This document shows positions 47,011 through 60,085 of a stretch of DNA of 64,000 nt, piece by piece (position 1 is the first letter of the stretch; each line of letters opens with the position of its first letter). Made by a program: the position numbers and the translations under genes. Under the pieces are notes generated by a model. That model saw only the letters and a list, made by a program, of their open reading frames with translations, was not told the DNA's origin and ran no database searches. Source of the DNA: Epinephelus fuscoguttatus (Eukaryota > Chordata > Actinopteri > Perciformes > Serranidae); assembly GCF_011397635.1 (NCBI RefSeq), contig NC_064763.1:23511437-23575436 (forward strand). The letters are read 5' to 3'.

Positions 47011-47190
47011 GGGGCGTTGGTGGCTTAGTGGTAGAGCAGGCGCCCCATGTACAAGGCTGTTGCTGCAGCGGGCCAGGTTTGACTCCAGCCTGTGACCCTT
47101 TGCTGCATGTCACTCCCTCCCTCTCTCTTCCCCTTTCACACTTGTCTGTCCTATCAAATAAAGGCTATAAAATATCTTAAAAAGAAAAAA
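47011..47190 (+). mobile_element. tRNA-derived SINE (family A), copy 2
   Basis: A box TGGCTTAGTGG at 47021-47031 and B box GGTTTGACTCC at 47076-47086, where one CpG has decayed. A-rich tail at the right. Same family as 41929-42119. Confidence 0.88.
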
Positions 47191-47309
47191 AAGTTAACAA
47201 CAAAAGCAAGTGCAAAAAATAATAAACATTAATATGAAATAGCAGAAGAATACAATAAAATTATGGAGAAATACAGTAAAAGTGTGTACAGTACATAATA
47301 ATAGTAATA

Positions 47310-48850
47310 ATAGTAATAATAATAATAATACACTTTATTTTTATAGCACCTTTCAACACACAGTTACAAAGTACTGTATGATGAAACTAAACACATTTAA
47401 AACACAAGGAGAATGAAACATGTCATAAAATGTCACCAAAGTAAACAATAAAATGGTCAAAACCAAAATCAAGATAATAGCTCAGATAAACTCAGATAAT
47501 TTTTTCCGTTAGAAGTATGTCTTTAAGCAAGACTTAAACGACGTCTGTGACTCAGACAGCCTTACATTAGCCTTGTAACTTAATGAAAAATAAAACAACT
47601 GTGCAGTTTGTAAAAATGGAAGTTTTGTGAGGAAATATGCAGAATGATCCAAAGAATAAGCAAAGGTTCGGAAGCTGAGAACGGCTATGTTTGCAATAGT
47701 TTTTTATAATATTGTCATCTCAAGATTACCATAATTGTTTCAGTATTGCGATATAACAAAGTTAATTTCCTGGTAATAATAGGTTCAATCATGTCGATTC
47801 AAAAGAGGAAGCCCTTCTGCGCGGAGTTTGCATGTTCTCCTGTGTCAGTGTGGGTTTTCTGCGGGTACTCCAGCTTCCTCCCACAGTCCAAAGACATACA
47901 GGTTAATTGATGACTCTAAATTGCCTGTAGGTGTGATTGTGAGCATGAATGGTTGTCTGTCTCTATGTGTCAGCCCAATGGCAGTCTGGTGACCTGTCCG
48001 AGGTGTACCTCGCCTCTTGCCCAGTGTCAGCTGGGATAGGCTCCAGCCCCCCACAACACTTCACAAGAAAAACAGTTATGGAAAATGAATGACTGACAAA
48101 GTGCTTTACATTAAAGGCAGACACACAATAAACATAAAAATAAAATATCAGTGACAAGCAGCAAGTTAAATCACAACAACAACAAACCAAATGAGGGCAA
48201 AGATGATGTATTCTCACAAAAAGCCTGTCTGAATAATTTCGGGTAATATAGCAGGTAGAAGGGACGGCCAATACCTTTTGATCAGATGACCTAAGTTGCT
48301 GATTAAGCAAATACGGGAGGAGGAGGTCAGTAATATACTGGAGTGTTTGACCATGCAAGGCTCTAAAAGTCAGCACCAGTGTCTAAAATGGGTGTGAAAT
48401 TTAATGGGAAGCTGGTGACGAGGGGATAAAACTGGCGTGATATGTGATCTCTTGTTGTTTTTTGTTAAAAGCCAAACAGCTGCATTTTGGACAGTTTGTA
48501 AACTGCTCAAAGAAGTTTGATTTAAACAGGTAAAAAAAGCATTACAATAATCTAAACGAGAAGATATACAAGCATAAACAATCATCTCTATCTCCACCTT
48601 GGTCAACACAGATCTTAATTTAGTAATGACCCTTCATCAGAAAAAAACATGACAGCAGAAGCTGGCCGACTGGTTATCAAGTGACACGAACAGTTCAAGT
48701 ACGACATCTAAATTTCAAAGGTTTTGCTGGACGCAAACAGTGAGATATCTCATGTGCTGCTTGATGTCAGGAAGTAATAATGAGAACCTCTGTCTTATTT
48801 GTATTTAACTGAAGGGAGTTATCAGTCATCCAAATCTTAATGGCCTCCAA
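47310..48850 (-). mobile_element. LINE 3'-end fragments plus a short teleost repeat
   Basis: On the minus strand 48370-48609 reads ISSRLDYCNAFF and QTVQNAAVWLLTKNNKRSHI, the thumb region of L2/CR1-group RT. 47963-48376 continues in another frame (TFRALHGQTLQYITDLLLPY). 47816-48060 is a common fish repeat (GTTCTCCTGTGTCAGTGTGG, CCACAGTCCAAAGACATACA). All decayed. Confidence 0.7.
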
Positions 48851-49403
48851 ACATTCATTTAAAGGGCCAGTGTGTAATATTTAGCATGGTTTATTGTCAA
48901 TCTGAATCTGAATCTGAATATTCTACCTATTAATATTAATGGTAAGACAACACGTTTACATGTCGTTTTCTATATGTTCTCTGACATTTATCCAAACGAT
49001 ATGAGGCGGTCATTGTGGAAAAAAAATCTTGTTTAGTGGACTAACTTTGCATTTGAAGTATGCCCGTTCACTTACATTTTAACAGGTCTGACGGTACTAT
49101 GCGCCCGGCTGTATCTAGGCTAATGGCTAACATGCTAACTATTATTTTTATGTCACTAGTCACTTGAAACAAATTTAGGACGATAGGAGACAGGTTGAAA
49201 TAAACCGAAATTTCCCTTTAACAGTCAAAAACAAAAACAGAAAGAAAATCTATTACAACAACAAATATATTTAACAGATGGACCCATGTCATGAACCCTT
49301 AATAAACAGAAAGAAGTTATCCCAGACTTCAGCAAATTTCTCTGTTGTATTATTCATTCGAGCCAGTAAATATTCAAAGAAGGCAATTTCTGTCATAAGT
49401 CTA
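48851..49403. repeat. Possible TTAA-type repeat
   Basis: Starts TTTAAAGGGCCAGTGTGTAA (48858) and has a weakly complementary AAATTTCCCTTTAAC near 49220. Inverted ends are short, so the element call is tentative. Confidence 0.4.
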
Positions 49404-49411
49404 ATCCATTC

Positions 49412-50632
49412 CATAGGCGTTTCTAGCCCGTTTTTGGGGGTGCTGAAGCACCCCTAAATTGAACCCCAGCACTCCTAATATTTGAGAGATTTGTATTTAT
49501 TTATTTATTGTACTGTATGTCCTTTTTTAACAAGATAGAAAAGTGTCAAAACCATACAGTACTTGGTTGAAACATAATATTTTAACAACAAAAATACAGC
49601 CCCGCGGTTTCTATTGCACACTCCAGCCCGCTAGGCTGGGAAGTAACTGGCGGCGTACGATGCACGTCAAAACAGCCACCCCCATTATTTTCTATTTACA
49701 AACCCACACCGGCACCGCGGCACTTTACGCTATTGTCCTATTTTTCCAGTGTCGCCGCCCTTGAAAAAGCGCCATTTTGTACTTCCCAGCTCCTGTGCAA
49801 TAGAATTCCGGTTGACGCCCCACAGCGCAACGCGTTTTGTGTGTCTTATAAGAGTGTTGTTGACTTGTGTCAGTGACGCCGCCGTTATATGACGCCACAG
49901 GTGTGTTTTGGCCATGGGCTCACATGTGCATGTGTTAATATTAAAGCCAAGGTGCCACTGACTAGCTAACTGACTGGATGCCCTTTAACATTATAACTCC
50001 TATTGTGTGTGTGTGTGTGTGTGTACAGACAGACAGACAGCCTCATCATGGATATAAGATTGTTTTTTCAAAAACAAACAAACAAAAAAAAAGAGCCAGG
50101 TTCAGGAGTGTGTGGTCTGTCTGCCTAGAACGATGTTGTAAGTTGGATCAATGTATCAGTTTATATCTCTTATTAGATATAAAACGCATTGTTTGGTTAT
50201 TTGCCTTTTGGTTGACAGTACAAAGAGAGAGAGAGGAGCAGAGAGAGGACTTTATTTATTAATATTCTTATTAGTATTTTTGGTACTCACTATAGGGGGC
50301 TGGTTTACTCCACAAACATACATACTGTTTATGTGTATGTTGAGGAGCTGCTGTATCAAAATGAGTTGTCTTCCCCCAGAAATTAGGAATACGATATGTT
50401 TCTTTTATGATTCCAATCCATTCCTCTTTTGCTGTGACTCAGCATTTAAATAACCTTTATCAGATTTGATGGTTTAGTCACAGACTTTCCCAAAAAGTGT
50501 TGTGCTTTTCTTTCATAAATGTGGGAATGAAATTGCGTTAAAATGTACAAAACAGTGAAATTTATCTTGCCTGGCTGGGCAGCTCTCTGGGTGCTCAGCA
50601 CCCCTAAACCTCTGATCCTAGAATCGCCCCTG
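49412..50632 (+). mobile_element. hAT-like non-autonomous element, copy 1 (1221 bp)
   Basis: Terminal inverted repeats CATAGGCGTTTCTAG and the complement of CTAGAATCGCCCCTG. A perfect 8-bp target duplication ATCCATTC lies at 49404-49411 and 50633-50640. Internal (GT)n followed by ACAGACAGACAG near 49998-50040. Compared with copy 2 it lacks about 415 bp, including the left palindrome arm. Confidence 0.92.
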
Positions 50633-50640
50633 ATCCATTC

Positions 50641-51173
50641 AGTGAATTCCTGGGTTTTTGTATTTCTCCAGTACCTTCAAACAACTCTTGCTGCAGAAAG
50701 TAAACCATTTACTAACAAACCAAACTGAGCCCTAGTGGCATCTGGTGGCAAAAATATTTTGTCCCTAAGAAGATTATCACGCTATCTTGAGAAATCAGCC
50801 TTTTATTTTTTTGTCCAGGCCTGTGGTGGCAGGGGTCGGCCACAATCTTTCCTGCTGCCTGCTTCAGGGTCCCGCAGGTTTACAGAACCTGGATGGACAG
50901 CAGATTGCAGCAAATCACCTTCTTCATAGAGAAGTCACTGCAGTCGGTATCCAAATCAAACCATCTGATGACAGTGATGTTACTGTATTAGTATTGGTCA
51001 TCTGCCTCAGCCACCTGTATGGAAGATTTAAAATGCCTGAAGAAAAACAACTAAAGAAAGAAATAAAGTGAAATGTCCTTCTTATGTCAGCCTGTTTTTA
51101 GATAACAGAATTCATTCATTCATTGTGATATAGATTTTCCATTGCACATTCAAATCAAATAATATTCAAAACA
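50641..51173. other. Intergenic, no feature supported
   Basis: Open frames around 50735-51071 have no recognisable domain or splice context. Confidence 0.5.
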
Positions 51174-51328
51174 GAGGCATCGGTGGCTGAGTGGATAGAG
51201 CAGGTGCCCCATATACAAAGGCTCAGTCCTTGCTGCAGCAGCCACAGGCTCACTTCCAGCCTCCAGCACTCAGCTGCGTGTTGTTCCCTAAGCTAAAGAA
51301 AAAAAAAAAAAGTCTTAAAAAAAAGGAG
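51174..51328 (+). mobile_element. tRNA-derived SINE (family A), copy 3, diverged
   Basis: CATCGGTGGCTGAGTGGATAG keeps the A box, but the B box is lost (GGCTCACTTCC). A-rich tail near 51297-51325. Confidence 0.7.
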
Positions 51329-53419
51329 GAGGTGCAAGCAAGCTCCCAGGAAGGACACATCTGTATATAGATTAATACATTTTTTTCCTGCAGCACCACA
51401 AAGCAGAAAGGACAATCACTGTACAAACATATACAAACATTAGACCGCTTATTTGGCTAAGTGTTGACAGGTGATAGGTGGTAGTTAGCTGAGTGGTTTA
51501 ATGAAGGACAACAAGTTAATGACATCTGTTAACATGTCCGCAAGGTAAATAGGCAGAATTGCCTGAAGGGTTAAATGTCAGACAACAGGGTGGATGAACT
51601 TTGCATTGCATTGATTTATTGCTACTGATGAAAGTAGGAAAAACATTTGACCAGTTTAAGAAATAACTTAAAGATACAAAAGGACACTCATATTAGGTCT
51701 CTTCTTATGGTATTTTTTTTAGTAATACTTCCAGACATACATTAGCATTAGCATTAGCTTATCCTCTTCCATTAAACCAGTTTATGTCAAAGCTTATCAA
51801 TACTACAGTCTTTGATAATTTAACCCTGGGTCTAACTTAGTACGGGGTTTCGGTACCCATCCCTAGTCTGAACTGGGCGTAAGTGTCTGAGTTCATTGCC
51901 TCTGATAGCACAATCCATTCTTGTGCCATGGAAAATTCACGTATCAATGAATTTATAGTTATTAGAAACAACATTTTTTTGTCCTTTTAACATATGTTAT
52001 TCTGGAACACAATTAAATTTGCTTCACAGAAAATGCACACATAAAATAAGATGATATCACATCTCATACACTATTATGTCACTTTATTTATTTGTTTGTT
52101 TGTTTTATGTTGTTTGTTTAGGAATTTTTAATCTTCCATAACCTTTGAGTTAGACAAAGTAAAGGTCAAGGCTGTGTTGTATATCTTGCAGCCACCAGAG
52201 GGCACCATGGTGACTTTACCTCACAATCAGGCAGACTGTAAATCAGCGTTAAGACTGTCTGTGTGTGACTGTTTTATTTAGTCTGTTTACAGTTTATTTC
52301 TGATTCTGATAAGCTTTTTGATGCTGGATTTAGCCTAATAAATAGGCATGGTAGTGGACTTTAATCTGCCTGAAGGAAGACCAGAGACATTTGTAAAACG
52401 TTGACTGAACGTGACCATATTGTCACTACAAGATTCCCCTTAAAATGTTGAATTATTCATTATATTATATTATATATTATATTTTCACACTTAGAGCCTT
52501 GGCACAGTGATGATATATATTTTATTTTATTATTTTATTTTTCATATCTAAAGCTCTAGTGTTAAACATGATAGCATATTTCCCCTCTGACATCAATAAA
52601 GTATTTCTGATTATGATTTCTGATTCTGAAGAACATACCATGGTTGGAAATGATTGGCCCATAAAGTGAGATTTATGGCTGTTATGTCTTTATTCCTTAA
52701 GGCTCTGAATCTCTACATGAAAAAAAGGTGACAGTGACATAATATTCTCATGTTCTTCTTTAATTAACAGCAATTAGGTGTATTATCATCACCCTCTCGT
52801 GTCCTGCTCAGTGTGCCAACACTTCTGATTTTAAGCACCATTTACATCCGTAGCCAGAGGGGAAGAAAGTGTCCTTAAATAGCTCAGTATAAACTTTCCC
52901 TCCATAACAGCCCCAAGAGTGCAGCTCTGCAGAGCATCACACGACCACAGCATGACTACTAAAGCATCGTTTTGAAAGGTTTTCTTGATTCTGTCAAATT
53001 TAAGGAAACAGTGGAAGAAACAACATGTTTTTTATAAAGACAGGTTATTTAGCAACACACGGGAAATGATGCAACTAACGCTTTGTAACCTGACACTCAC
53101 ATACAGTAGAAATGGTTTCAGGGGAATTTGGATTTGTGAGGGAAGTTACCTGATAGACATATTGTCAGGGCAGTTTCAACATGCAAAGCTGGACCTATAG
53201 CACATTCCCCCCTCTAGGCAAGCTTGATTAATAATTAATAATAATTTAAAACCTTAAGAAAAAAACAATAATTTGTGTAATGGACATTTTGCTGCAATAC
53301 ATCCTTCCAACCAGCAGAGCGCTCCTGTGCACTTGGCTTCATTACTTAACGAAGGACTATTTATTGTGCTATTTGGTTCATGATCAGGCTACTTTTGCAT
53401 TTTAGTGAAATAAAAGTTT
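51329..53419. other. Intergenic, no gene recognised
   Basis: AT-rich; small TATAT-rich stretches near 52457-52545. No exon or bounded repeat supported. Confidence 0.5.
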
Positions 53420-53830
53420 TTAAAATGTGGCTAGTTAAAGGCTAAAGTGAACAGACATGTTTTGAGCTTTCTTTTAAAACTATTTAGCGAGCTAGCTTCC
53501 CTGATATCTATAGGTGGTGTGTTCCATAACGTTGGGGCGCAAATGACAAAGGCTGCATCTCTGAACTTCTTCCAGTAAACCAGCAGCAGATGACTGCAGT
53601 GTTCTTGGAGGCAAATAGGAAACAAGGGAGTTAGCAATGTATCTCAGTCCCAGCCCATTTAGAGCTTTGTATACAAGGAGGAGGAGCTTAAAATCAGTTG
53701 TAAACAGGAAGTCAATGCAGAGCAGCTCAGACTGGCCTGATGTGCTATCTCCTCTTGGTTCTGGTTAATTGCCGAGCTGCAGTTTTGAATGAGCTGAAGT
53801 CTCTCAGTGTTGTTTTTCAGGGGGCCAGTA
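53420..53830 (-). mobile_element. LINE ORF2 C-terminal remnant
   Basis: Minus strand reads KKFRDAAFVICAPTLWNTPP and then EASSLNSFKRKLKTCLFTLA, a typical tail of fish L2-type ORF2. The upstream part is frameshifted (ALNGLGLRYIANSL in another frame). Confidence 0.75.
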
Positions 53831-56023
53831 AAAAGTGTGTTACGAGTCAGTTTGAAATTGCAGCCGAATAAACCTCCTACAAACCTCCATATTCCAAATT
53901 TTTCAAGGTAGGGTCTCTTTTCCAAATGTGTTATTGTTTCATTCTGCGCAGCTTTGCTTGTGACAAAATGAAAGCATGCATGACTCCACTGTCCCTGTGC
54001 TGCTGACCTGCATTTTGTGATTATTTGATGTTCGTTTTCTTTCATGTAGCCGAGCAGATGCTACACTTCCCATTGCTGTAACCTCGGTAACCTTCACTTC
54101 TTGTTTACAGATCGGACAGCAGTCCTCTTTTAGAAGTAATCAATGATGGTCATAGACAATCTGCCAGTGTTAGGCTTCACTGCCTAGACAACTTGGGAAT
54201 ACATTAAGATCATCTCCTGTTTATCCACTTCATAAGTGTCATGCTATGCACCGCTGAAATCAACCAAGGTATCAACCTGAGCCTCAAAGTTTAACGTTTC
54301 TGGAAAACCGAAGCAACGCACTGCAGCTCTTATCACATCATGTTAAGAAAGGTTTCGATTTGAGGCTCTAAAAAGTCTTACCTGCAAAACTACAATCCCA
54401 TCAGTCTCAGCTGTACTTTGTGTTAAGTGCTAGTAAGCAAATTTTAGCATACTAACACGTTAAACTAAGAGGTGAACATGGTATAAAGCTAAACATTAGC
54501 TCTGTCTCAAGCTCTCAGGCTGCCTCTAGTTTATTTAAAAGCAGGGGTGTCAAACATATGGCCCATGGGCCAGAACCGGTCCGCCAAAGGGTCCACTCCG
54601 GCCCACTAGATGACTAGACAAAGAGGTGCCGATGTGTGTATATATGTGATGAGATCAGAGTGGGACTGTGCACTGTAACTTACTTGTACCCACATGGTTG
54701 AAGGCACTCACTGCAAAAGCATCAGCTAAATAGATATAATGTAATGACACTGACTTACCTCTGTAAAATATTGTAACCCAGCTGGCTTTTGTAAGTTGCC
54801 ATCCCATCGTTGAGGATGTAGCACGCTGACATTAGCGTGTAGCTTCAGGCAGAGCTGCTGGCATGGCTGCAGACCCTTAACCTTGCTCCTCAACAGAGAA
54901 TCATTGATCTCCCAGCGTCCCTTTAAAAACAGCAGTTTGTGCAAACACATGACATCTCCCATGTTCCTATAGAGCATTTTAGTATGGTAGATTGTCATAC
55001 ACCCCCTTTTTGCAATCCATGCAAAATCCTCACAATCCGGCCAAATCCTTGCAAGCCTACAAAAATCCAAGCTATGGCCATTTTGTGTCGATTTCCAATC
55101 TATATTAATTTGGAAAAGGCTTTAACCAGATTTAGACATGGATTTTACACATGATTCCAAAATAAGATGTTCTGTCTGCTAATCTCTGGAGATTAGAAAC
55201 CACTGCACAGACAAGAGAGAAACATTTTACACACAGGGAAACCTTTTATGTAATATTCTTAATATTTCAATTTATGCATGCCGGAATGATTTATTATGAT
55301 GCACATTTGCCACTTCCTTTCCTCTAAGAATGAAGATTAGAAATGCAAAACACCTCGCTGTATATGAAAGGAGAGAAAGTGCAATTTGAGAGAAATCCAA
55401 AGTGTTTCCCCACACAAAGTGACAATAAGACATAAGAGGGCTTAATGTCTGAAAATTGTGACATGAGAGCAGGCAAATAAGTTGAACTGTTGTTTGTGCT
55501 GAGCTTTTGTGGTCTGCGTCTCTCCCGAGCACGCAGGAAGAGAGTGTCAGTGGGAGCGATAAGGACTGATTGCACAGAGAGAGGAGGAGGTCCAGCGCTC
55601 GTGTGGCAGCTGTTGAGTAATTTGCAAGCAAGTCAAGAAGAGTGAATTCCAACAATGTCTTCTCACTAGTTTAGTGTGCTGCATGTAGTAAAAAGAGAGG
55701 TGCATTGAAAAGCCAGGAGATGCAGGGGTGATGTTAATGTGAGGATGCACATGTGTTGACTGAAAGCAGAGTGACCCTGTGCGGAGAGAAAGAGGGAGGA
55801 GGAGAGAAAGAGAGAGAGGGAGCAGCGTGGGAGGGAGGAAGTACACTTCAGGACTTCTCATGAAGCACGTCAGACGTTACTTATGAGAGGAGGCAGAGGA
55901 CCTTCGCCACCAGTGAGGAACGAGGCAGAGGTGACCCGGAGGAGAAGTGGAGTTGTTTATATGCAAGTAGAGGTGAAGAGAAGAGAGAGACCCTCCTCTC
56001 TGTGGGTCAGCCGATGAGAGAAG
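53831..56023. other. Intergenic region and p2rx1 upstream sequence
   Basis: No gene recognised to about 55760. From 55760 to 56023 the plus strand is strongly purine-rich (GAGAGAAAGAGGGAGGAGGA type), likely promoter and 5' UTR of p2rx1. An out-of-frame upstream ATG lies at 56014, 10 nt before the chosen start. Confidence 0.5.
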
Positions 56024-56160
56024 ATGAAGAACCAAATCACCAATGCCCTCTCCGACTTCTTCTTTGAGTATGAGACCCCGCGGCAGGTGCTGGTGAGGAA
56101 CAGGAGGGTGGGAGTGGTGTGCCGTCTGATCCAGCTGGGGGTCCTGGCTTACATCATTGG
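56024..56160 (+). CDS. p2rx1: p2rx1, coding exon 1 (ATP-gated cation channel), remainder outside the window
   Basis: P2X1 is a trimeric ATP-gated cation channel of the plasma membrane, known from smooth muscle and platelets. The exon encodes 45 residues plus 2 nt and ends at donor [26 protein letters not shown] carries the cytoplasmic P2X signature Y16-x-T18-x-R20, followed by [20 protein letters not shown], which leads into TM1. The wording [18 protein letters not shown] is closest to mammalian P2X1 (FEYDTPRMVLVRNKKVGV). The exon stops inside the conserved Gly before Trp, as in other P2X genes. I found no exon 2 up to 64000, so intron 1 exceeds 7.8 kb. A paralogue call other than P2X1 is possible but less likely. 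Confidence 0.87.
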
Positions 56161-58524
56161 GTAAGACATTTGTCCATTGATTGTTTGTTGAATGCAGAGA
56201 GGGTCTGCGTGGTCTTGTTTCAGCTCATGTGGAATGACAGTCTGATGCACAATGACCTCTGAGGGTGACCCTGCAAATACAAACAACTTTAGTTCTTCTT
56301 GTCTTAATTTTGTTTACATGATAAAAAAAAAAAGGTTGTCAGAAAAACATTTTTTGTCAAAGGAAGACATCTTATCTGACTTCTGGATGGTCAGAGCTAC
56401 ATACTTTAACTTGGCAGGTACTGTTGACACAGCAAATAGGAACTGTGCAAACAAACTGGGAGCAGCGGCTGATTGATGGCAGGAAGGGGCAAGAGCTTGA
56501 TTATCTTGCCCTTCTCAAGTTGAGACAAAAAATGCAGCGTGCTTTTTAACTTACACACACTTCCGCCACACACTTGCTTTGACACGTTAGAGTCATTCCC
56601 TGGAACTCATCCCGAGGAAGGGAGAGTCTGTTCCCTTTTTTAAAATCTCACCTCACGTCAAAGCATCTGGGTTTCTGGTTTTGTTAGTGTGGAATTATTC
56701 ATGCTCTGTTTGTGTTTGTGCATGTTTGTGCATGAGTGTGTATGAGGGGGTGTGAGTGTGTGTGCACCTCTGAGCAGCAGAACCTGAGGAGCTATGTGTG
56801 ATGAACACGCTGAGGCATATGCTCACACGTATAACAATCAACTGCTGCCCAATTCGCTGCCAAATGGCGACATTTTACCTTCTACTGATGACGCTGATGA
56901 TGACCAAATATGTGATCCAGAGAGACACGTTTAAGAATCTCTTCTCTTGCTAATGGCAAGGTTTGTTGTTTACCCCTTAAAAAAACAGCTGATTTGTACA
57001 GGTTGCAATCAGATCACTTTTACAGTCTATATCTTATCATGGTGCTTTAATCTTGACAGTCGTCAGGGTGAGGCCACAACACATGTGGAAACTGTGAAAC
57101 TGTGAAATGTGGTTTCAGTTTCCTTTGCGTGCTGATACAAAGAAAAAAAGCCACAGTGCCGTTCAAAGGTTTTGTCTCTTTTGGCATTAAGGCTCCCTGC
57201 GCATGACGGATCTCCCTCCTCTGCTTTCTTCACCTGTCACCTGCCTTTTGCAGCCACATTTAAGCCGGGCGATGATGGGCATGAAATGAGATGTGATTAT
57301 GAAGCTGTCCAGATTCTCCTCCTCAGGACTCACGCAGCAGGCTGACAGCACAGAGCAGGAGTCAGCCTGTGTCTCTCAGGCGCTGGCAGTGAACCGGTGA
57401 ACCACTCGTTGTCTTGTCAGGAATTTTAGATTTCATCTTAACTATCGAGAAAAAGTCAGAACTGGTAGTAGTTTTTGATATTTTATGGATATATTTGTGT
57501 GATTTTATTATCTCGACTTCATTCTCATACATGAAAGTGCAGGTTAACAATTTGAGGTTACTCGTACCAGACCAAACCATTCACACATACTGATGCTTTG
57601 TCACACCTGAGACGCCGCAGATGGTTTTGCATCAAGTTTAAATATAAATGTTTGTTGTATAATGTTATGTGATGTAAATGCGTCACGAGAGACGCCAGCG
57701 CGCTACGACCTTACCTAAATTATATAACATTACGTTCAGTGTTGGGAAGGTTAGTTTTGAAATGTAGTAGAGTGGTGCAGGAATGAGTTTTAACACTTCC
57801 AGTTTCACTGTCTCAAAGTCAATGGTTTTTCTGAATGGCTTTTTGGTGAGATGCCTGAAATAAGCTCTGTGGTTAACACAAGCCGAAGAGACTCTCACAT
57901 TTTGTTCTACAACATAAAATACACCAGTAAATACACCAATCTTAACTTTTCAAGCTTTCAGGTGTCCTCAAAAGATGGTTGCTAAGAAGTGGCTAAATGA
58001 GACTACAGAACGTCATCACCCCGAACACAGCTTTACAGATTTGTTCTGGTGACGATGAAGACATGAGACCATGGTGTAGTTTGTTTATAGCCTAACACTA
58101 TAGCGAACGTGTAAGTATCAAGGTTTGTTTGCCACAGAGCTGATTTTCTGCAATAATCTAATGGAATGGAAAAATCCCACTGGCTTTTTGATGAGGGAAC
58201 CAGGGTGACGCTAACTTCCATGTTGGCCTACAAAAAATGTCATCCCTGCTGCACTCTAGGTCAGGCTGTTCTCATACGCTGTACATATACCTACGAAAAG
58301 GAATGCACCAAAATTCTTTAGGAGGCAGCTCGGGGTGGTGGATGAATGAGTCAAACAACAGAGGACTTTCTCCCACGAAAGAGGTGTTTAGAACCGTGTG
58401 AAACCAAGTGAACTTTGAGTCATTTTAAGGTACGTTGTTGTTATGGCTGTATGTGTTCTGTGCTGCTGTCCCTTTTGCTGCCCAGGTGTGCTGCATTGCT
58501 TAACAAGGATTACATGTATTTTAG
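56161..58524. other. p2rx1 intron 1, first part
   Basis: TG-rich stretch at 56700-56763; a 40-bp end fragment of the CAGTGTTGGG element at 57737-57775. No exon 2 recognised. Confidence 0.55.
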
Positions 58525-59515
58525 CATAGGCGTTTCTAGCCCATTTTTGGGGGTGCTGAAGCACCCCTAAATTGAATCCCAGCACCCCTAATATTTGAGA
58601 GATTTTTGTTTATTTATTTATTGTACTGTATGTCCTTTTTTAACAAGCTAGAAACGTGTCAAAACCATACAGTACTTGGTTGAAATGTACTATTTTAACA
58701 ACAAAAATACAGCACAGACCCAGTCTCTGAGCGCTCTATCTGCACTGCACAGAGCAAAGCGCTGCCATCTAGAGTGGGGGATATGCAGTACCTGGCTGAA
58801 ACCAGGATATGTGGCACATTTCTTAACTTCTACCACTCAATACAACACGTTATTATCATTACCAGGCCTCATTTTTGCTGCATTTAATCGTAGGTCACTG
58901 TTTATGTTGTTAGGTAGGAGTTAGCTGACGTCTTTTCTAGCTAGGAAACGTTACAGGTGGTCAGTACCACTGTCCTCTGTTTGAATTGGAATGAGAGAAG
59001 CTAGTTGTTGTGTCAGGCCAAAACACACCGGCGGCGTCATATGACGGCAGCGTCATTGACGCAAGTCAAGTGCCGCCTCCAGCACACACAAAAAGCGTCG
59101 CGCTGCAGGGCGTCAACCACGATTCTATTGCACACTCCAGCCCGCTAGGCTGGGAAGTAACTGGCGGCGTACGATGCACGTCAAAACAGCCACCCCCATT
59201 ATTTTCTATTTACAAACCCACACTGGCACCGTGGCACTTTACGCTATTGTCCTATTTTTCCAGTGTCGCCGCCCTTGAAAAAGCGCCATTTTGTACTTCC
59301 CAGCTCCTGTGCAATAGAATTCCGGTTGACGCCCCACAGTGCAACGTGTTTTGTGTGTCATATCAGAGTGTTGTTGACTTGCGTCAGTGACGCCGCCATT
59401 ATATGACGCCACAGGTGTGTTTTGGCCTTGGGCTCACATGTGCATGTGTTAATATTAAAGCCAAGGTGTCACTGACTAGCTAACTGACTGGATGCCCTTT
59501 AACATTATAACTCCT

Positions 59516-59552
<37 letters not shown>

Positions 59553-60077
59553 AGACAGACAGACAGACAGCCTCATCATGGATATAAGATTGTTTTTTCA
59601 AAAACAAACAAAAAAAAGAGCCAGGTTCAGGTAGGAGTGTGTGGTCTGTCTGTCTAGAATGATGTAAGTTGGATCAATGTATCAGTTTGTATCTCTTATT
59701 AGATATAAAACGCATTGTTTGGTTATTTGCCTTTTGGTTGACAGTATAAAGAGAGAGAGAGGAGCAGAGAGAGGACTTTATTTATTAATATTCTTATTAG
59801 TATTTTTGGTACTCACTATAGGGGGCTGGTTTACTCCACAAACATACATACTGTTTATGTGTATGTTGAGGAGCTGCTGTATCAAAATGAGTTGTCTTCC
59901 CCCAGAAATTAGGAATACGATATGTTTCTTTTATGATTCCAATCCATTTCCCAAAAAGTGTTGTGCTTTTCTTTCACAAATGTGGGAATGAAATTGCGTT
60001 AAAATGTACAAAACAGTGAAATTTATCTTGCCTGCCTGCCTTGCATCCCTAAACCTCTGATCCTAGAATCGCCCCTG
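58525..60077 (+). mobile_element. hAT-like non-autonomous element, copy 2 (1553 bp), with an internal palindrome
   Basis: Same family as 49412-50632: ends CATAGGCG... and ...CGCCCCTG, flanked by TATTTTAG (58517-58524) and CATTTTAG (60078-60085), 7 of 8 matching. Inside, inverted arms of about 140 bp span 59015-59160 and 59283-59428, both ending AGGCCAAAACACACC. A (GT)n tract sits at 59519-59552. Confidence 0.9.
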
Positions 60078-60085
60078 CATTTTAG

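Noticed and set aside
54726-55070. 114-codon minus-strand frame
   Set aside because: No family recognised and no flanking exon structure; the interval otherwise looks non-coding.
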